The notes under the pieces were generated by a model that saw only the letters and a list, made by a program, of their open reading frames with translations, did no database searches and was not told the DNA's origin. Of a stretch of 60,498 nt of DNA, positions 19,064 through 28,585 are shown one piece after another. The position numbers and the translations under genes are program-made. The stretch's first letter is position 1; each line of letters opens with the position of its first letter. This stretch comes from Gammaproteobacteria bacterium (lineage in GTDB: Bacteria > Pseudomonadota > Gammaproteobacteria > Competibacterales > Competibacteraceae): positions 1-60,498 of the forward strand of contig JACKNF010000019.1 of NCBI GenBank assembly GCA_024234995.1, given 5' to 3'.

Positions 19064-21106
19064 TTAACTCACTAATAGTGGAACGATCAGCAACGCCACG
19101 ATATTGATGATCTTGATTAACGGATTGACAGCCGGACCGGCTGTATCTTTGTAGGGATCGCCGACAGTATCACCGGTAACCGAGGCCTTATGTGCCTCTG
19201 AGCCTTTTCCGCCAAAGTTGCCATCTTCGATGTACTTTTTAGCGTTGTCCCAAGCACCGCCGCCGGCAGTCATGGAAATCGCTACGAACAAACCCGTCAC
19301 GATAGTACCCATCAGCAGGCCGCCCAATGCTTTCGGCCCTGCTTCGGGGCCCATCAGCCAAGCCATGCCGAAAGCCACCACGATCGGCGTCAATACAGGT
19401 AGCAGCGAGGGAATAATCATCTCCTTGATCGCAGACTTGGTCAGCAAATCGACGGCCCGTGAGTAATCTGGTTTGGTCGTGCCTTCCATAATGCCGGCGA
19501 TTTCCTGGAATTGCCGGCGTACTTCTATCACCACGCTGCCTGCGGCGCGACCGACAGCTTCCATCGCCATGGCTCCGAACAGGAACGGAATCATACCGCC
19601 GATGAACAGACCGATAATCACCACCGGGTCAGTCAATTCAAAATTGACCTGAATATTCGCTAACGCCAGCTTATGTTCAAAGTCGGCGAACAGCACCAAC
19701 GCGGCCAGTGCTGCCGAGCCAATCGCATAACCCTTGGTCACAGCCTTGGTGGTGTTGCCTACCGCATCCAGCGGGTCGGTGATACCGCGAATCTTCTCGT
19801 CCATATCGGCCATTTCGGCAATACCGCCAGCGTTGTCAGTGATGGGCCCATAGGCGTCCAAAGCGACAATAATGCCGGCCATCGACAACATCGAAGTAGC
19901 GGCAATGGCGATGCCGTACAACCCGGCCCAGCTATAGGACAGACCAATACTCAAGCAGACCGCTAGCACCGGCAGGGCGGTGGCTTTCATCGACACCGCC
20001 AGACCGGCGATGATATTGGTGGCGTGGCCAGTGGTGCAGGCCTCTGCAAGCTTTTGCACCGGGCTGAACTCAGTGGCGGTGTAATACTCGGTGAAGACTA
20101 CCATAGCCGCGGTCAAGCCCAGTCCGATCAGCGCCGAACCGTACAGCCCCCAGGGGTTTTGGCCGCCCATTAGCAAGAAGATGACCGGCAGGAAAGCCAC
20201 TGCAGCGATGCCGCCGGCCACACCCAGCCCGCGATATAAGGCGTTCATGATTTTCTCGCCTTCGCGAGCCTTAACAAAACTGCAACCGATAATTGAGGCA
20301 ATGATTGATACGCCGCCCATCAGCAGCGGCAGAACGATAGCGTTCTGGGTGGAGTCTCCAGTGAATGCCAGGCTGCCGACCAGCATGGTTGCAATGATGG
20401 TCACGGCATAGGTTTCAAACAGGTCAGCGGCCATGCCAGCGCAGTCGCCCACATTGTCACCCACATTATCGGCAATTACCGCTGGATTGCGTGGATCGTC
20501 TTCAGGGATACCGGCTTCGACCTTACCGACCAAGTCAGCGCCAACATCAGCTCCTTTGGTGAAAATACCGCCGCCCAGACGGGCGAAGATCGAGATGAGC
20601 GAGCTGCCAAAGGCCAGACCGACCAGCGGACCGAGATCGGAAACTGCGCCGGCGAAGCCGCCCAGCAGCACATAATAACCGGCCACGCCGAGCAGACCCA
20701 GGCCGACTACTAACAGGCCGGTGATTGCACCGCCGCGAAACGCGACTTCCAGTGCCGCATTCAGGCCATTGTGAGCGGCTTGAGCGGTGCGCACGTTAGC
20801 GCGCACCGAGACATACATGCCGATGTAACCGGCTATGCCGGAACAGATTGCGCCAATGGCAAAGCCAACAGCGGACAGAGGGCCCAAGGTGAAAAAGATT
20901 ACCACACCAATGATCACGCCAACGATGGCGATCGTGGTGTACTGCCGGTTCAGGTAAGCACGGGCGCCTTCTTGGACAGCCGAGGCGATTTCCTGCATAC
21001 GAGCGTTACCGGCATCCTTGGCCAATACCCATTTGACCGACTGGATGCCGTAGATAAGCGCGCCGATCGCGCAGAGCAATGCGATAATCAATCCTACCGC
21101 TGCCAT
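19064..21106 (-). CDS. hppA: Membrane proton-translocating pyrophosphatase
   Basis: A 680-residue membrane pyrophosphatase with about 16 transmembrane helices that couples pyrophosphate hydrolysis to ion pumping. The active-site loop GADVGADLVGKVEAG, the DNVGDNVGDCAGMAADLFE motif and the C-terminal DTVGDPYKDTAGPA acidic motif are intact. The GNTTKA sequence carries lysine where K+-dependent enzymes have alanine, which marks the K+-independent, proton-pumping subfamily. GGAGG is well spaced from ATG 21106. Confidence 0.97.
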   Translation of the reverse strand: MAAVGLIIALLCAIGALIYGIQSVKWVLAKDAGNARMQEIASAVQEGARAYLNRQYTTIAIVGVIIGVVIFFTLGPLSAVGFAIGAICSGIAGYIGMYVSVRANVRTAQAAHNGLNAALEVAFRGGAITGLLVVGLGLLGVAGYYVLLGGFAGAVSDLGPLVGLAFGSSLISIFARLGGGIFTKGADVGADLVGKVEAGIPEDDPRNPAVIADNVGDNVGDCAGMAADLFETYAVTIIATMLVGSLAFTGDSTQNAIVLPLLMGGVSIIASIIGCSFVKAREGEKIMNALYRGLGVAGGIAAVAFLPVIFLLMGGQNPWGLYGSALIGLGLTAAMVVFTEYYTATEFSPVQKLAEACTTGHATNIIAGLAVSMKATALPVLAVCLSIGLSYSWAGLYGIAIAATSMLSMAGIIVALDAYGPITDNAGGIAEMADMDEKIRGITDPLDAVGNTTKAVTKGYAIGSAALAALVLFADFEHKLALANIQVNFELTDPVVIIGLFIGGMIPFLFGAMAMEAVGRAAGSVVIEVRRQFQEIAGIMEGTTKPDYSRAVDLLTKSAIKEMIIPSLLPVLTPIVVAFGMAWLMGPEAGPKALGGLLMGTIVTGLFVAISMTAGGGAWDNAKKYIEDGNFGGKGSEAHKASVTGDTVGDPYKDTAGPAVNPLIKIINIVALLIVPLLVS

Positions 21107-21373
21107 GATGTGAACCCTCCAGTAAGGGAATGAACAGACCTCATGGTTTTCTCCTAATTATATCGTTGGTTGTTAAATGGTTATTTCGTTCGGTCGCTGT
21201 GGCCCGGGACGACGGAGGACCAACAATGCGCCAGATTCCCTTGCGGATCGGGCTGGCGCGTTAAGCTCCCCGGATAAGATTAAGGGAATACGGGCTATGA
21301 ATCAAAAAATGAGAGTATTTCGAAAGCAACCGAAACGCTCCTGCTCCTATAGGAAAGCGTGTCCCTGGTCTGA

Positions 21374-21401
21374 CTGGACATTTGCTGACTGCAACGTCCA
21401 G
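21374..21401 (+). promoter_or_regulatory. Leader hairpin upstream of metY
   Basis: CTGGAC..TTGC (21374-21385) pairs with GCAA.CGTCCAG (21391-21401) around TGACT, an almost continuous stem about 40 bases before the metY start. A T-rich stretch follows. No known SAM or SAH riboswitch core was recognised in the 336-base hppA-metY gap, so this may be an attenuator-type leader or a simple stem. I see nothing else in that gap beyond the promoter space for the two divergent genes. Confidence 0.3.
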
Positions 21402-21442
21402 ACTTTATCTGTTTTCCCCTGACCACTAAGGAACCTGCGTTC

Positions 21443-22717
21443 ATGAAAATCGAAACCTTGGCCATTCACGGTGGCTATCAGCCCGAAGCCACTACTAAAG
21501 CGGTTGCTGTTCCCATCTATCAGACGACTTCTTACGCCTTTGATGATACTCAGCATGGCGCCGATCTGTTCGATCTGAAGGTCCCAGGGAACATCTACAC
21601 CCGGATTATGAACCCCACGACAGCAGTGTTGGAGCAGCGAGTAGCAGCCATGGAAGGCGGGGTCGGTGCGCTGGGTGTTGCGTCGGGCATGGCGGCGATT
21701 ACTTATAGCATCATGACCATCGCCGAGGCGGGGGACAATATTGTCACGACCTCAACCCTGTATGGCGGCACGTATAATCTGTTCGCTCACACCCTGCCGC
21801 GTTTCGGTATTGAAGTCCGCTTTGCCGATTATCGGGATGTCGAGGCTATGGGCCGGCTGATCGATGACAAGACTAAAGCAATGTTTTGCGAGTCTATCGG
21901 CAATCCGGCGGCGAATGTAGTGGATTTTGGCGCATTGGCAGCAGTCGCTCATGCGCATGGTGTCCCGCTGATCGTTGATAATACGGTGCCAACGCCCTAT
22001 CTATGCCGGCCGTTTGAGCATGGCGCGGATATCGTGGTGCATGCGCTGACGAAGTATATGGGGGGCCACGGTACCAGTATTGGCGGAGTCATTGTCGATT
22101 CTGGACGCTTTCCTTGGGATCAGCACAAAGCCCGTTTTGTCCGATTGAACGAGCCAGATCCTTCTTATCACGGCGTGGTATACGTTGAGGCATTGGGGCC
22201 AGCGGCATTCATCGGGCGGGCGCGGGTCGTGCCGTTGCGCAATACCGGCGCAGCGATCTCGCCATTTAACAGTTTCCTGATTTTGCAGGGCATCGAGACG
22301 CTGCCGGTACGTATGGACCGCCATTGCGAGAATGCGCTCAAGGTAGCGGAATACCTGCGTGATCATGTTCAGGTCGAATGGGTGAAATACCCAGCGCTGG
22401 CTGATAGTCCGGACAAGCCGCTCGTCGACAAGTACATGGGTGGACGGGGTTCCAGCATCCTTAGTTTTGGTATCAAGGGCGGCCGTGAAGCCGGTGCCAA
22501 GTTTATTGATGCACTTAAGTTAGTCACCCGGCTGGTCAATATTGGCGATGCCAAGTCGTTGGCTTGTCATCCGGCAACCACAACGCACCGGCAATTATCG
22601 CCGGATGAGCTGGCCAGGGCCGGAGTCAGCGAGGATCTGGTGCGCTTGTCGATTGGCATCGAGCATATCGATGATATTCTCGCTGATCTAGAGCAGGCGC
22701 TGGCAGCCGCCCGTTAA
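21443..22717 (+). CDS. metY: O-acetylhomoserine sulfhydrylase-type enzyme
   Basis: A 424-residue PLP-dependent enzyme of the Cys/Met metabolism family, making homocysteine from O-acetylhomoserine and sulfide. It opens METLAIHGG-like (MKIETLAIHGGY), has YTRIMNPT, the SGMAAI cofactor-binding turn, a DNTVPTPYLCRP segment and the Schiff-base lysine in HALTKYMGGHGTS (about residue 205). The SLACHPATTTH segment near 370 is typical of this subfamily. AAGGA lies 10 bases before ATG 21443. O-succinylhomoserine specificity is possible and cannot be excluded by eye. Confidence 0.93.
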   Translation: MKIETLAIHGGYQPEATTKAVAVPIYQTTSYAFDDTQHGADLFDLKVPGNIYTRIMNPTTAVLEQRVAAMEGGVGALGVASGMAAITYSIMTIAEAGDNIVTTSTLYGGTYNLFAHTLPRFGIEVRFADYRDVEAMGRLIDDKTKAMFCESIGNPAANVVDFGALAAVAHAHGVPLIVDNTVPTPYLCRPFEHGADIVVHALTKYMGGHGTSIGGVIVDSGRFPWDQHKARFVRLNEPDPSYHGVVYVEALGPAAFIGRARVVPLRNTGAAISPFNSFLILQGIETLPVRMDRHCENALKVAEYLRDHVQVEWVKYPALADSPDKPLVDKYMGGRGSSILSFGIKGGREAGAKFIDALKLVTRLVNIGDAKSLACHPATTTHRQLSPDELARAGVSEDLVRLSIGIEHIDDILADLEQALAAAR

Positions 22718-22757
22718 GATCAGGTTTTTTTCAGGTTGTTATGGTATATGCAGGACC

Positions 22758-22784
22758 TGCCGCGGGAGCAAAGCACCCGCGGCA
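22758..22784. repeat. GC-rich hairpin after metY
   Basis: TGCCGCGGG and CCCGCGGCA form a perfect 9-bp stem with a 9-base loop, 40 bases after metY. There is no T-run. It may be a dispersed intergenic element or an RNA-stabilising stem. Confidence 0.4.
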
Positions 22785-22843
22785 ATGGGGCTGAAGAAGA
22801 GAAAGCGAAGATCACTAGAAGAAATAGAAGAAAAGTAAGATCC

Positions 22844-22863
22844 GCCAGCCCGGCTGGCTTTTT
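22844..22863 (+). terminator. Terminator of metY
   Basis: GCCAGC (22844-22849) pairs with GCTGGC (22853-22858) and is followed by a run of five T (22859-22863), a compact intrinsic terminator 125 bases past metY and before leuS. Confidence 0.65.
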
Positions 22864-23056
22864 GGCGTGCTATGCAATTTGATGTGGTGTGAGATAGTTT
22901 GTTGTGATTTTTTATGGCTCGTCAAGGCGCCCTGTGGAGCCAGCCGGAATCCTGTTTATCAGCGTCTGCGTCTGTCTGAAAAGTTATGGTATTTTAACCC
23001 GCTTCGTTTCAAAGCCCGTCCTTCGTTTTAAAGCCCGTCAACGCCAGGAAATTGCC

Positions 23057-25672
23057 GTGATCGCCGAGTCTTACCAGCCGCAAGTCATTGAAGCGGAAAC
23101 CCAAAGTTATTGGGATGAGCAACGAATCTTCGCTGCACGCGAGGAGCCGGGCCGTGAGAAATTCTATTGTCTGTCCATGTTTCCTTATCCCAGTGGACGG
23201 CTGCACATGGGGCATGTGCGCAACTACACCATTGGCGATGTGATCGCGCGCTACCAGCGGATGCTGGGCAAGAACGTCTTGCAGCCGATGGGTTGGGATG
23301 CGTTTGGCTTGCCGGCGGAAAATGCAGCGATGGCTTCCCGCGTTGCCCCAGCGCAATGGACCTTCGACAACATTGCCTACATGAAAAAGCAGCTCCGGTT
23401 GCTGGGTTTCGCCCTGGACTGGGAACGCGAGGTGGCGACCTGCACGCCGGAGTATTACCGCTGGAATCAATGGTTGTTCTTGCGGATGCTGGAAAAAGGC
23501 ATCGCTTACCTGAAAACAGGCGTGGTCAATTGGGACCCGGTTGATCAAACCGTATTAGCCAATGAGCAGGTCATTGACGGGCGCGGCTGGCGGACCGGCG
23601 CGGTCGTCGAGAAACGCGAAATCCCCATGTATTACTTGGCAATTACCCAATACGCCGAGGAGTTGCTCGCGGAACTTGACCAATTGCCTGGCTGGCCAGA
23701 GCAAGTCAAGCTGATGCAGAAAAACTGGATCGGTAAAAGCCACGGGGTACGGATCGGGTTTCCTTATCAAAGCCCCTCGCCGCTTGGGGGAGGAGAGGCA
23801 TCTGGCATTCTCTGGGTCTTCACGACCCGTGCTGATACTCTGATGGGGGCGACCTACGTCGCAGTTGCTGCCGAGCATCCGCTGGCCTTGCACGCCGCAC
23901 AAACCAATCCGCAACTGGCCGCATTCATCGAAGAATGCCGGCGCGGCGGTGTCACCGAGGCGGAGTTAGCGACGCAGGAAAAGAAGGGGATGCCAACAGG
24001 GTTGACCGTAATCCATCCGCTGACTGGCGATGCCTTGCCGTTGTGGGTCGCCAACTATGTCCTGATGGGTTACGGCGAGGGCGCGGTGATGGCGGTGCCG
24101 GCCCATGACGAACGCGATTTCGCCTTTGCCGGTCAATTCGGCTTGCCAATCAAGCCAGTGATTCGCACCCGCATCGGCGACGAAACTCCAGCGCCCTGGC
24201 AGGAGGCTTACGCTGATGAGGGAGTCTGCATCAACTCTGGCCCGTATGACGGACTGAATTTCACACAGGCGGTGGATGCTATCGCTGCTGACCTGAGCGC
24301 CAAAGGTCTGGGCGAGAAGAAAGTGACATGGCGATTGCGTGACTGGGGTGTTTCCCGCCAGCGTTATTGGGGAACGCCGATTCCAATCGTTCATTGCGCC
24401 GGCTGCGGCGCAGTGCCTGTGCCGGATGAACAATTACCAGTGGTGTTGCCCGAGCACCTGATCCCGGACGGTTCTGGCAATCCCCTCAATAAATATCCTG
24501 AGTTTCTACACTGTATCTGCCCGGAATGTGGCCAGCCGGCCCGGCGTGAGACCGATACCATGGACACCTTTGTCGATTCGTCCTGGTATTTCTTCCGCTA
24601 CTGTACCCCCGGCGCGGGAGTGATGATCGATCAACGGGCTGATTACTGGATGCCGGTTGATCAGTATGTCGGCGGCATCGAACATGCGATCTTGCACCTG
24701 CTATATTCCCGGTTTTGGACTAAGGTTATGCGTGATCTAGGCTTAACCTCGGTTAATGAACCGTTTGCCCACCTGCTGACTCAAGGCATGGTGATTGCGC
24801 CCACTTTCTACCGGGAGAGCGCAGAAGGCCGCAAGCAATGGATCAACCCGGCGGATGTCAAGGTGCAAACCGACGATAAGGGCCGGCCACTGGCTGCGGC
24901 CTTGAGCAGCGATGGACAGCCGGTGGTGATCGGCGGCATCGAGAAAATGGCTAAATCGAAGAACAATGGCGTCGATCCGCAGTCGCTGATCGAACAGTAC
25001 GGGGCCGACACTGCCCGGTTGTTTATGATGTTCGCTGCGCCGCCTGATCAGGCGCTGGAATGGTCGGATTCTGGGGTGGCGGGCGCTTATCGCTTTTTGC
25101 GCCGCTTGTGGCTTCATGCCGCTGAACATCAAGATGCGATTCGCGCTGCCGGTGAACTGGACGCTGCTGCTTTGTCTGAGCCTTTGCGTGTGGTCCGCCG
25201 CGAAGTGCATGAGGCGTTGCATCAAGCGCTGTACGACTTTGGCCGCCACCAATTCAACACCGTGGTCTCTGGCGGCATGAAAATTCTGAATGCGCTGAGC
25301 CGGAGCGAGATGGGTGAGGATGCATCAGTGCCGGCGGTCCGCCGTGAAGGTTTGGGTATTCTGCTGCGGTTACTATCGCCAATTGTGCCGCATATCACTC
25401 ATACCTTGTGGCGGGAGCTGGGCTATGGCGAGGATGTGTTGAACGCGGCGTGGCCTGTGCCGGATGAGTCCGCGCTGGCTCGTTCACGGGTGACGTTGGT
25501 GGTGCAGGTTAATGGTAAGTTGCGTGGGCAAATTGAAGTTCCGGTGGATGCTGGGCGCGAAGCGATCGAGAAGATCGCCCAGGCTGAGCCGAACGTTCAG
25601 CGCTTTGTGGCGGGTAAACTAATCCGTAAAATCGTGATTGTGCCTGACAAATTGGTCAATGTGGTGTGCTGA
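23057..25672 (+). CDS. leuS: Leucyl-tRNA synthetase
   Basis: An 871-residue class I synthetase charging tRNA-Leu. HIGH-type motif PYPSGRLHMGHVRN, the CP1 editing domain with FTTRADTLMGATY, zinc-ribbon cysteines (CAGCGAVP, CICPECGQ), the DTFVDSSWYFFRY segment and the KMSKS loop (here KMAKSKNNG) are all present. The C-terminal anticodon and tail domains are complete. The start is GTG 23057, with AGGAA about seven bases upstream, giving the normal length. Earlier codons to 22904 look non-native. An unusual proline/glycine-rich stretch (SPSPLGGGEASG, about residues 237-249) sits in the editing domain. It heads a cluster with lptE and holA. Confidence 0.96.
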   Translation: MIAESYQPQVIEAETQSYWDEQRIFAAREEPGREKFYCLSMFPYPSGRLHMGHVRNYTIGDVIARYQRMLGKNVLQPMGWDAFGLPAENAAMASRVAPAQWTFDNIAYMKKQLRLLGFALDWEREVATCTPEYYRWNQWLFLRMLEKGIAYLKTGVVNWDPVDQTVLANEQVIDGRGWRTGAVVEKREIPMYYLAITQYAEELLAELDQLPGWPEQVKLMQKNWIGKSHGVRIGFPYQSPSPLGGGEASGILWVFTTRADTLMGATYVAVAAEHPLALHAAQTNPQLAAFIEECRRGGVTEAELATQEKKGMPTGLTVIHPLTGDALPLWVANYVLMGYGEGAVMAVPAHDERDFAFAGQFGLPIKPVIRTRIGDETPAPWQEAYADEGVCINSGPYDGLNFTQAVDAIAADLSAKGLGEKKVTWRLRDWGVSRQRYWGTPIPIVHCAGCGAVPVPDEQLPVVLPEHLIPDGSGNPLNKYPEFLHCICPECGQPARRETDTMDTFVDSSWYFFRYCTPGAGVMIDQRADYWMPVDQYVGGIEHAILHLLYSRFWTKVMRDLGLTSVNEPFAHLLTQGMVIAPTFYRESAEGRKQWINPADVKVQTDDKGRPLAAALSSDGQPVVIGGIEKMAKSKNNGVDPQSLIEQYGADTARLFMMFAAPPDQALEWSDSGVAGAYRFLRRLWLHAAEHQDAIRAAGELDAAALSEPLRVVRREVHEALHQALYDFGRHQFNTVVSGGMKILNALSRSEMGEDASVPAVRREGLGILLRLLSPIVPHITHTLWRELGYGEDVLNAAWPVPDESALARSRVTLVVQVNGKLRGQIEVPVDAGREAIEKIAQAEPNVQRFVAGKLIRKIVIVPDKLVNVVC

Positions 25673-25685
25673 GAAGGATACCCTC

Positions 25686-26192
25686 ATGCGCTGGATCGTT
25701 TGGCATGGATTAGGGCTGGCGGTGTTGATATTGGCGGGCTGTGGTTTTCAGTTGCGCGGTCAAGCGCAGTTGCCGCCGGAGATGCGAATAACCTATGTGC
25801 AAAGCCCATCGGGTCTTGCGCCGCCCGGTTCTGTGAGCCGCAAGCTCCCGCTGTTGCTGGCTAATAATGGTGTAACCGTCACCCGCGATCCAGCCCAGGC
25901 GACGGCGACGCTCACCATCCTGCGTGAGGGTGGCGGCCGCCGCACTGTGGCGGCCGACCGTTTCGATATCAAGCGGCAGTATTTTCTGGCCTACGATGTT
26001 GTCTGCCAGGTCACACTGGCAAATGGTCAAACGCTGATTCCACCGGAGGGATTTAGCACCAATCGTACCTTGTTGTTTGATGAAAACCGGGTGCTGGGCT
26101 TCGAAGCTGCCCAGGAGTCGCTGACGGATAGCATGGCCGATGACCTATCGTGGCAAATCATCCGCCGTTTGCAAGCCGCTGCTGGTTCCTGA
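25686..26192 (+). CDS. lptE: LPS-assembly lipoprotein LptE
   Basis: A 168-residue outer-membrane lipoprotein that plugs the LptD barrel in LPS transport. A signal peptide ends in LAGC (lipobox), followed by GFQLRGQAQLPPEMR, the family's characteristic start of the mature protein. ATG 25686 lies 13 bases after leuS, preceded by GAGAAGG. The leuS-lptE-holA order is conserved in Gammaproteobacteria. Confidence 0.93.
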   Translation: MRWIVWHGLGLAVLILAGCGFQLRGQAQLPPEMRITYVQSPSGLAPPGSVSRKLPLLLANNGVTVTRDPAQATATLTILREGGGRRTVAADRFDIKRQYFLAYDVVCQVTLANGQTLIPPEGFSTNRTLLFDENRVLGFEAAQESLTDSMADDLSWQIIRRLQAAAGS

Positions 26193-26200
26193 GATCCCCT

Positions 26201-27226
26201 TTGCGCCTGTCTCCCGACAAACTCTCTGCCCATCTGCGCAAAACTCTGGCGCCCCTGTACCTGGTGTTCGGTGAGGAAACCTTGCTTGCTCAGGAAGCTG
26301 CTGACGCTATCCGCGCGGCGGCCCGTGAGCGGGGCTACAGTGAACGGGAATGCCTGACGGTAGAAACCGGTTTTGATTGGAACACCCTGCGGCAGCTCGC
26401 CTCCAGCCCCTCGCTGTTTGCCAGCCATCGGCTGTTGGAACTACGGATAGGCGATGCTAAGCCAGGCGATGCCGGAGCCAAGGCGCTCAGTGCTTACGCT
26501 ATGCGGCCGGCCGAGGACGCTGTGCTGCTGGTGATCGCTGGCAAGGTGGACTGGCACGCTCAGAAAAGTCACTGGTTCGCTGCACTGGATGGGGCCGGTG
26601 TCGTGGTGCCTGCCTTACCGGTTGATGCGCGCCAGCAGCCGGCCTGGATCGAACGCCGGTTGCGCAACCGAGGTCTGAATCCTATGCCAGAAGCCGTAGC
26701 ATTGTTGAGTGAGCGTGTGGAAGGCAATTTGCTGGCAGCGGCTCAGGAGATTGAAAAGCTGGTACTGACAGCCGAGACCCCATCATTGACGGTCGAAGCC
26801 GTATGGGCAGCGGTGGGAGACAGCGCCCGTTTCAGCATCTATGATTTTGTAGACGCTGCTTTGCTTGGCGAGGCAGAACGCATTGTGCGTATTCTAGACG
26901 GATTGCACGGTGAAGGGGTCGAACCTGTATTGATCAACTGGGCTTTGCATCGAGAGGTTCGTACTCTGACCCGGTTAGCCTTCACCTGCGCTGAGGGACA
27001 ACCCCTGGAAGGAGCGCTGAACGCACATAAGGTTTGGGAAAAACGCAAGCCATTGATTAGAAATGCTTTGAAACGTTTGACTTTAGCGGATTGTCAGCGG
27101 TTGTTGCGCGCCTGCTCACGGATCGACCGCTGCATCAAGGGGGCAGAAACCGGCGCGCCATGGGATGAACTCATGATAGCAGGGCTGCGGCTGGCCGGCC
27201 GGGAGTTGTTACCCGGCACGTTTTGA
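26201..27226 (+). CDS. holA: DNA polymerase III delta subunit HolA
   Basis: A 341-residue clamp-loader subunit that opens the beta clamp. LRLSPDKLSAHLRKTLAPLYLVFGEETLLAQEAADAIR matches the family's N-terminus; a RERGYSERE..FDWN region and the C-terminal collar helices follow. I take TTG 26201 as the start because it reproduces the family's normal length (about 340) and starts eight bases after lptE. The longer reading to 26150 would overlap lptE with non-native residues. Translation is probably coupled to lptE. Confidence 0.92.
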   Translation: MRLSPDKLSAHLRKTLAPLYLVFGEETLLAQEAADAIRAAARERGYSERECLTVETGFDWNTLRQLASSPSLFASHRLLELRIGDAKPGDAGAKALSAYAMRPAEDAVLLVIAGKVDWHAQKSHWFAALDGAGVVVPALPVDARQQPAWIERRLRNRGLNPMPEAVALLSERVEGNLLAAAQEIEKLVLTAETPSLTVEAVWAAVGDSARFSIYDFVDAALLGEAERIVRILDGLHGEGVEPVLINWALHREVRTLTRLAFTCAEGQPLEGALNAHKVWEKRKPLIRNALKRLTLADCQRLLRACSRIDRCIKGAETGAPWDELMIAGLRLAGRELLPGTF

Positions 27227-27271
27227 ATATCACGCTGACGCATGAAGCGTTGGTTATGAGGTTTTGGATTG

Positions 27272-28555
27272 ATGAACGACATGAACCAGGATATGACAAG
27301 TGCTGTGGATGACTACATGATAACGGTTGGTCAGCGCGCCCGCGCAGCTTCCCGCATCGTGGGTCGTGCTGAAACCCGGGTGAAGGACGCCGCCCTGCTG
27401 GCGATCGCTGGGGCGCTTGAAGCATCTGAAGGACGGTTACTGGCGGAAAACCGCCGTGACTTGGAAGCCGGCCGCGCCTCTGGCTTGGAGCCGGCATTGC
27501 TGGATCGGTTGGAAATCACTCCCAAAAGCGTCAAGGTGATGGCTGGAGGTTTGCGGGAGATTGCTGCTCAGACTGATCCGGTGGGAGAAATTACCGGTCT
27601 AAAATACCGGCCCTCTGGCATTCAGGTAGGGCAAATGCGTGTACCCTTGGGTGTAGTCGGCGTTATCTACGAGTCACGGCCCAATGTGACCGCTGATGCC
27701 GCTGCACTGTGTCTGAAGGCCGGCAATGCGGCGATTCTTCGCGGCGGTTCCGAAGCGCTGCATTCCAACCGGGCTATCGCTGCCTGCATCCAGCAAGGAT
27801 TGGCCGTGGCTAATCTGCCTGCTGATACCGTGCAAGTTATTGATACGGCGGATCGAGCAGCGGTTGGGGCACTGATTCGCATGGCCGAGTACGTGGACGT
27901 TATCGTGCCGCGCGGCGGCAAAAGCCTTATCGAACGGATCAGCCGTGAAGCGCGCGTGCCGGTCATTAAGCATTTGGACGGGAATTGCCACGTCTACATC
28001 GATGACCACGCTGATCTCGAAAAAGCAGTCGCGGTTGCTTACAACGCTAAGACCCAGCGCTATGGTACCTGCAATACGCTGGAAACCTTGCTCGTGGCAG
28101 AAGGCATCGCTGATCAAGTGTTACCACGCTTGGGTCAGATGTACCAGGAGGCTGGCGTTGAACTGCGCGGTTGTCCTCGCACGCGTGAATTACTCTTCGA
28201 TATCAAGGCGGCGGCTGAGGATGATTGGTACGAGGAATATCTAGCGCCGATTCTAGCGATCCGGGTAGTCAAGGATATGGATGAGGCGATAGATCATATT
28301 ACCCGCTACGGTTCCGCGCACACGGATGCTATCGTCACTGAGAATTACAGCCGGGCGCGGCGTTTCCTGCGCGAGGTCGATTCCAGTTCGGTGATCGTCA
28401 ATGCCTCCACTCGCTTTGCCGATGGCGGTGAATATGGATTGGGCGCGGAAATTGGCATTAGCACGAATAAACTGCATGCTCGTGGCCCGGTCGGTACGGA
28501 AGGGCTGACTACCCAAAAGTTTGTGGTATTGGGCGATGGCCATATCCGTCGCTAA
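27272..28555 (+). CDS. proA: Gamma-glutamyl phosphate reductase
   Basis: A 427-residue enzyme reducing gamma-glutamyl phosphate to the semialdehyde in proline synthesis. It shows the VPLGVVGVIYESRPNVT motif, the NAAILRGGSEA segment, VIVPRGGKSLIERI, the catalytic cysteine in RYGTCNTLETLL and the terminal GPVGTEGLTTQKFV. ATG 27272 has GAGG ten bases upstream; a TTG immediately before (27269) is an alternative. Confidence 0.96.
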   Translation: MNDMNQDMTSAVDDYMITVGQRARAASRIVGRAETRVKDAALLAIAGALEASEGRLLAENRRDLEAGRASGLEPALLDRLEITPKSVKVMAGGLREIAAQTDPVGEITGLKYRPSGIQVGQMRVPLGVVGVIYESRPNVTADAAALCLKAGNAAILRGGSEALHSNRAIAACIQQGLAVANLPADTVQVIDTADRAAVGALIRMAEYVDVIVPRGGKSLIERISREARVPVIKHLDGNCHVYIDDHADLEKAVAVAYNAKTQRYGTCNTLETLLVAEGIADQVLPRLGQMYQEAGVELRGCPRTRELLFDIKAAAEDDWYEEYLAPILAIRVVKDMDEAIDHITRYGSAHTDAIVTENYSRARRFLREVDSSSVIVNASTRFADGGEYGLGAEIGISTNKLHARGPVGTEGLTTQKFVVLGDGHIRR

Positions 28556-28585
28556 CCAACGACAATCAGGACGCTGATAGCCCAC

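Noticed and set aside
21177..21422. 81-codon plus-strand ORF in the hppA-metY gap
   Set aside because: No ribosome-binding site and a random-looking product; the region is better explained as promoter and leader.
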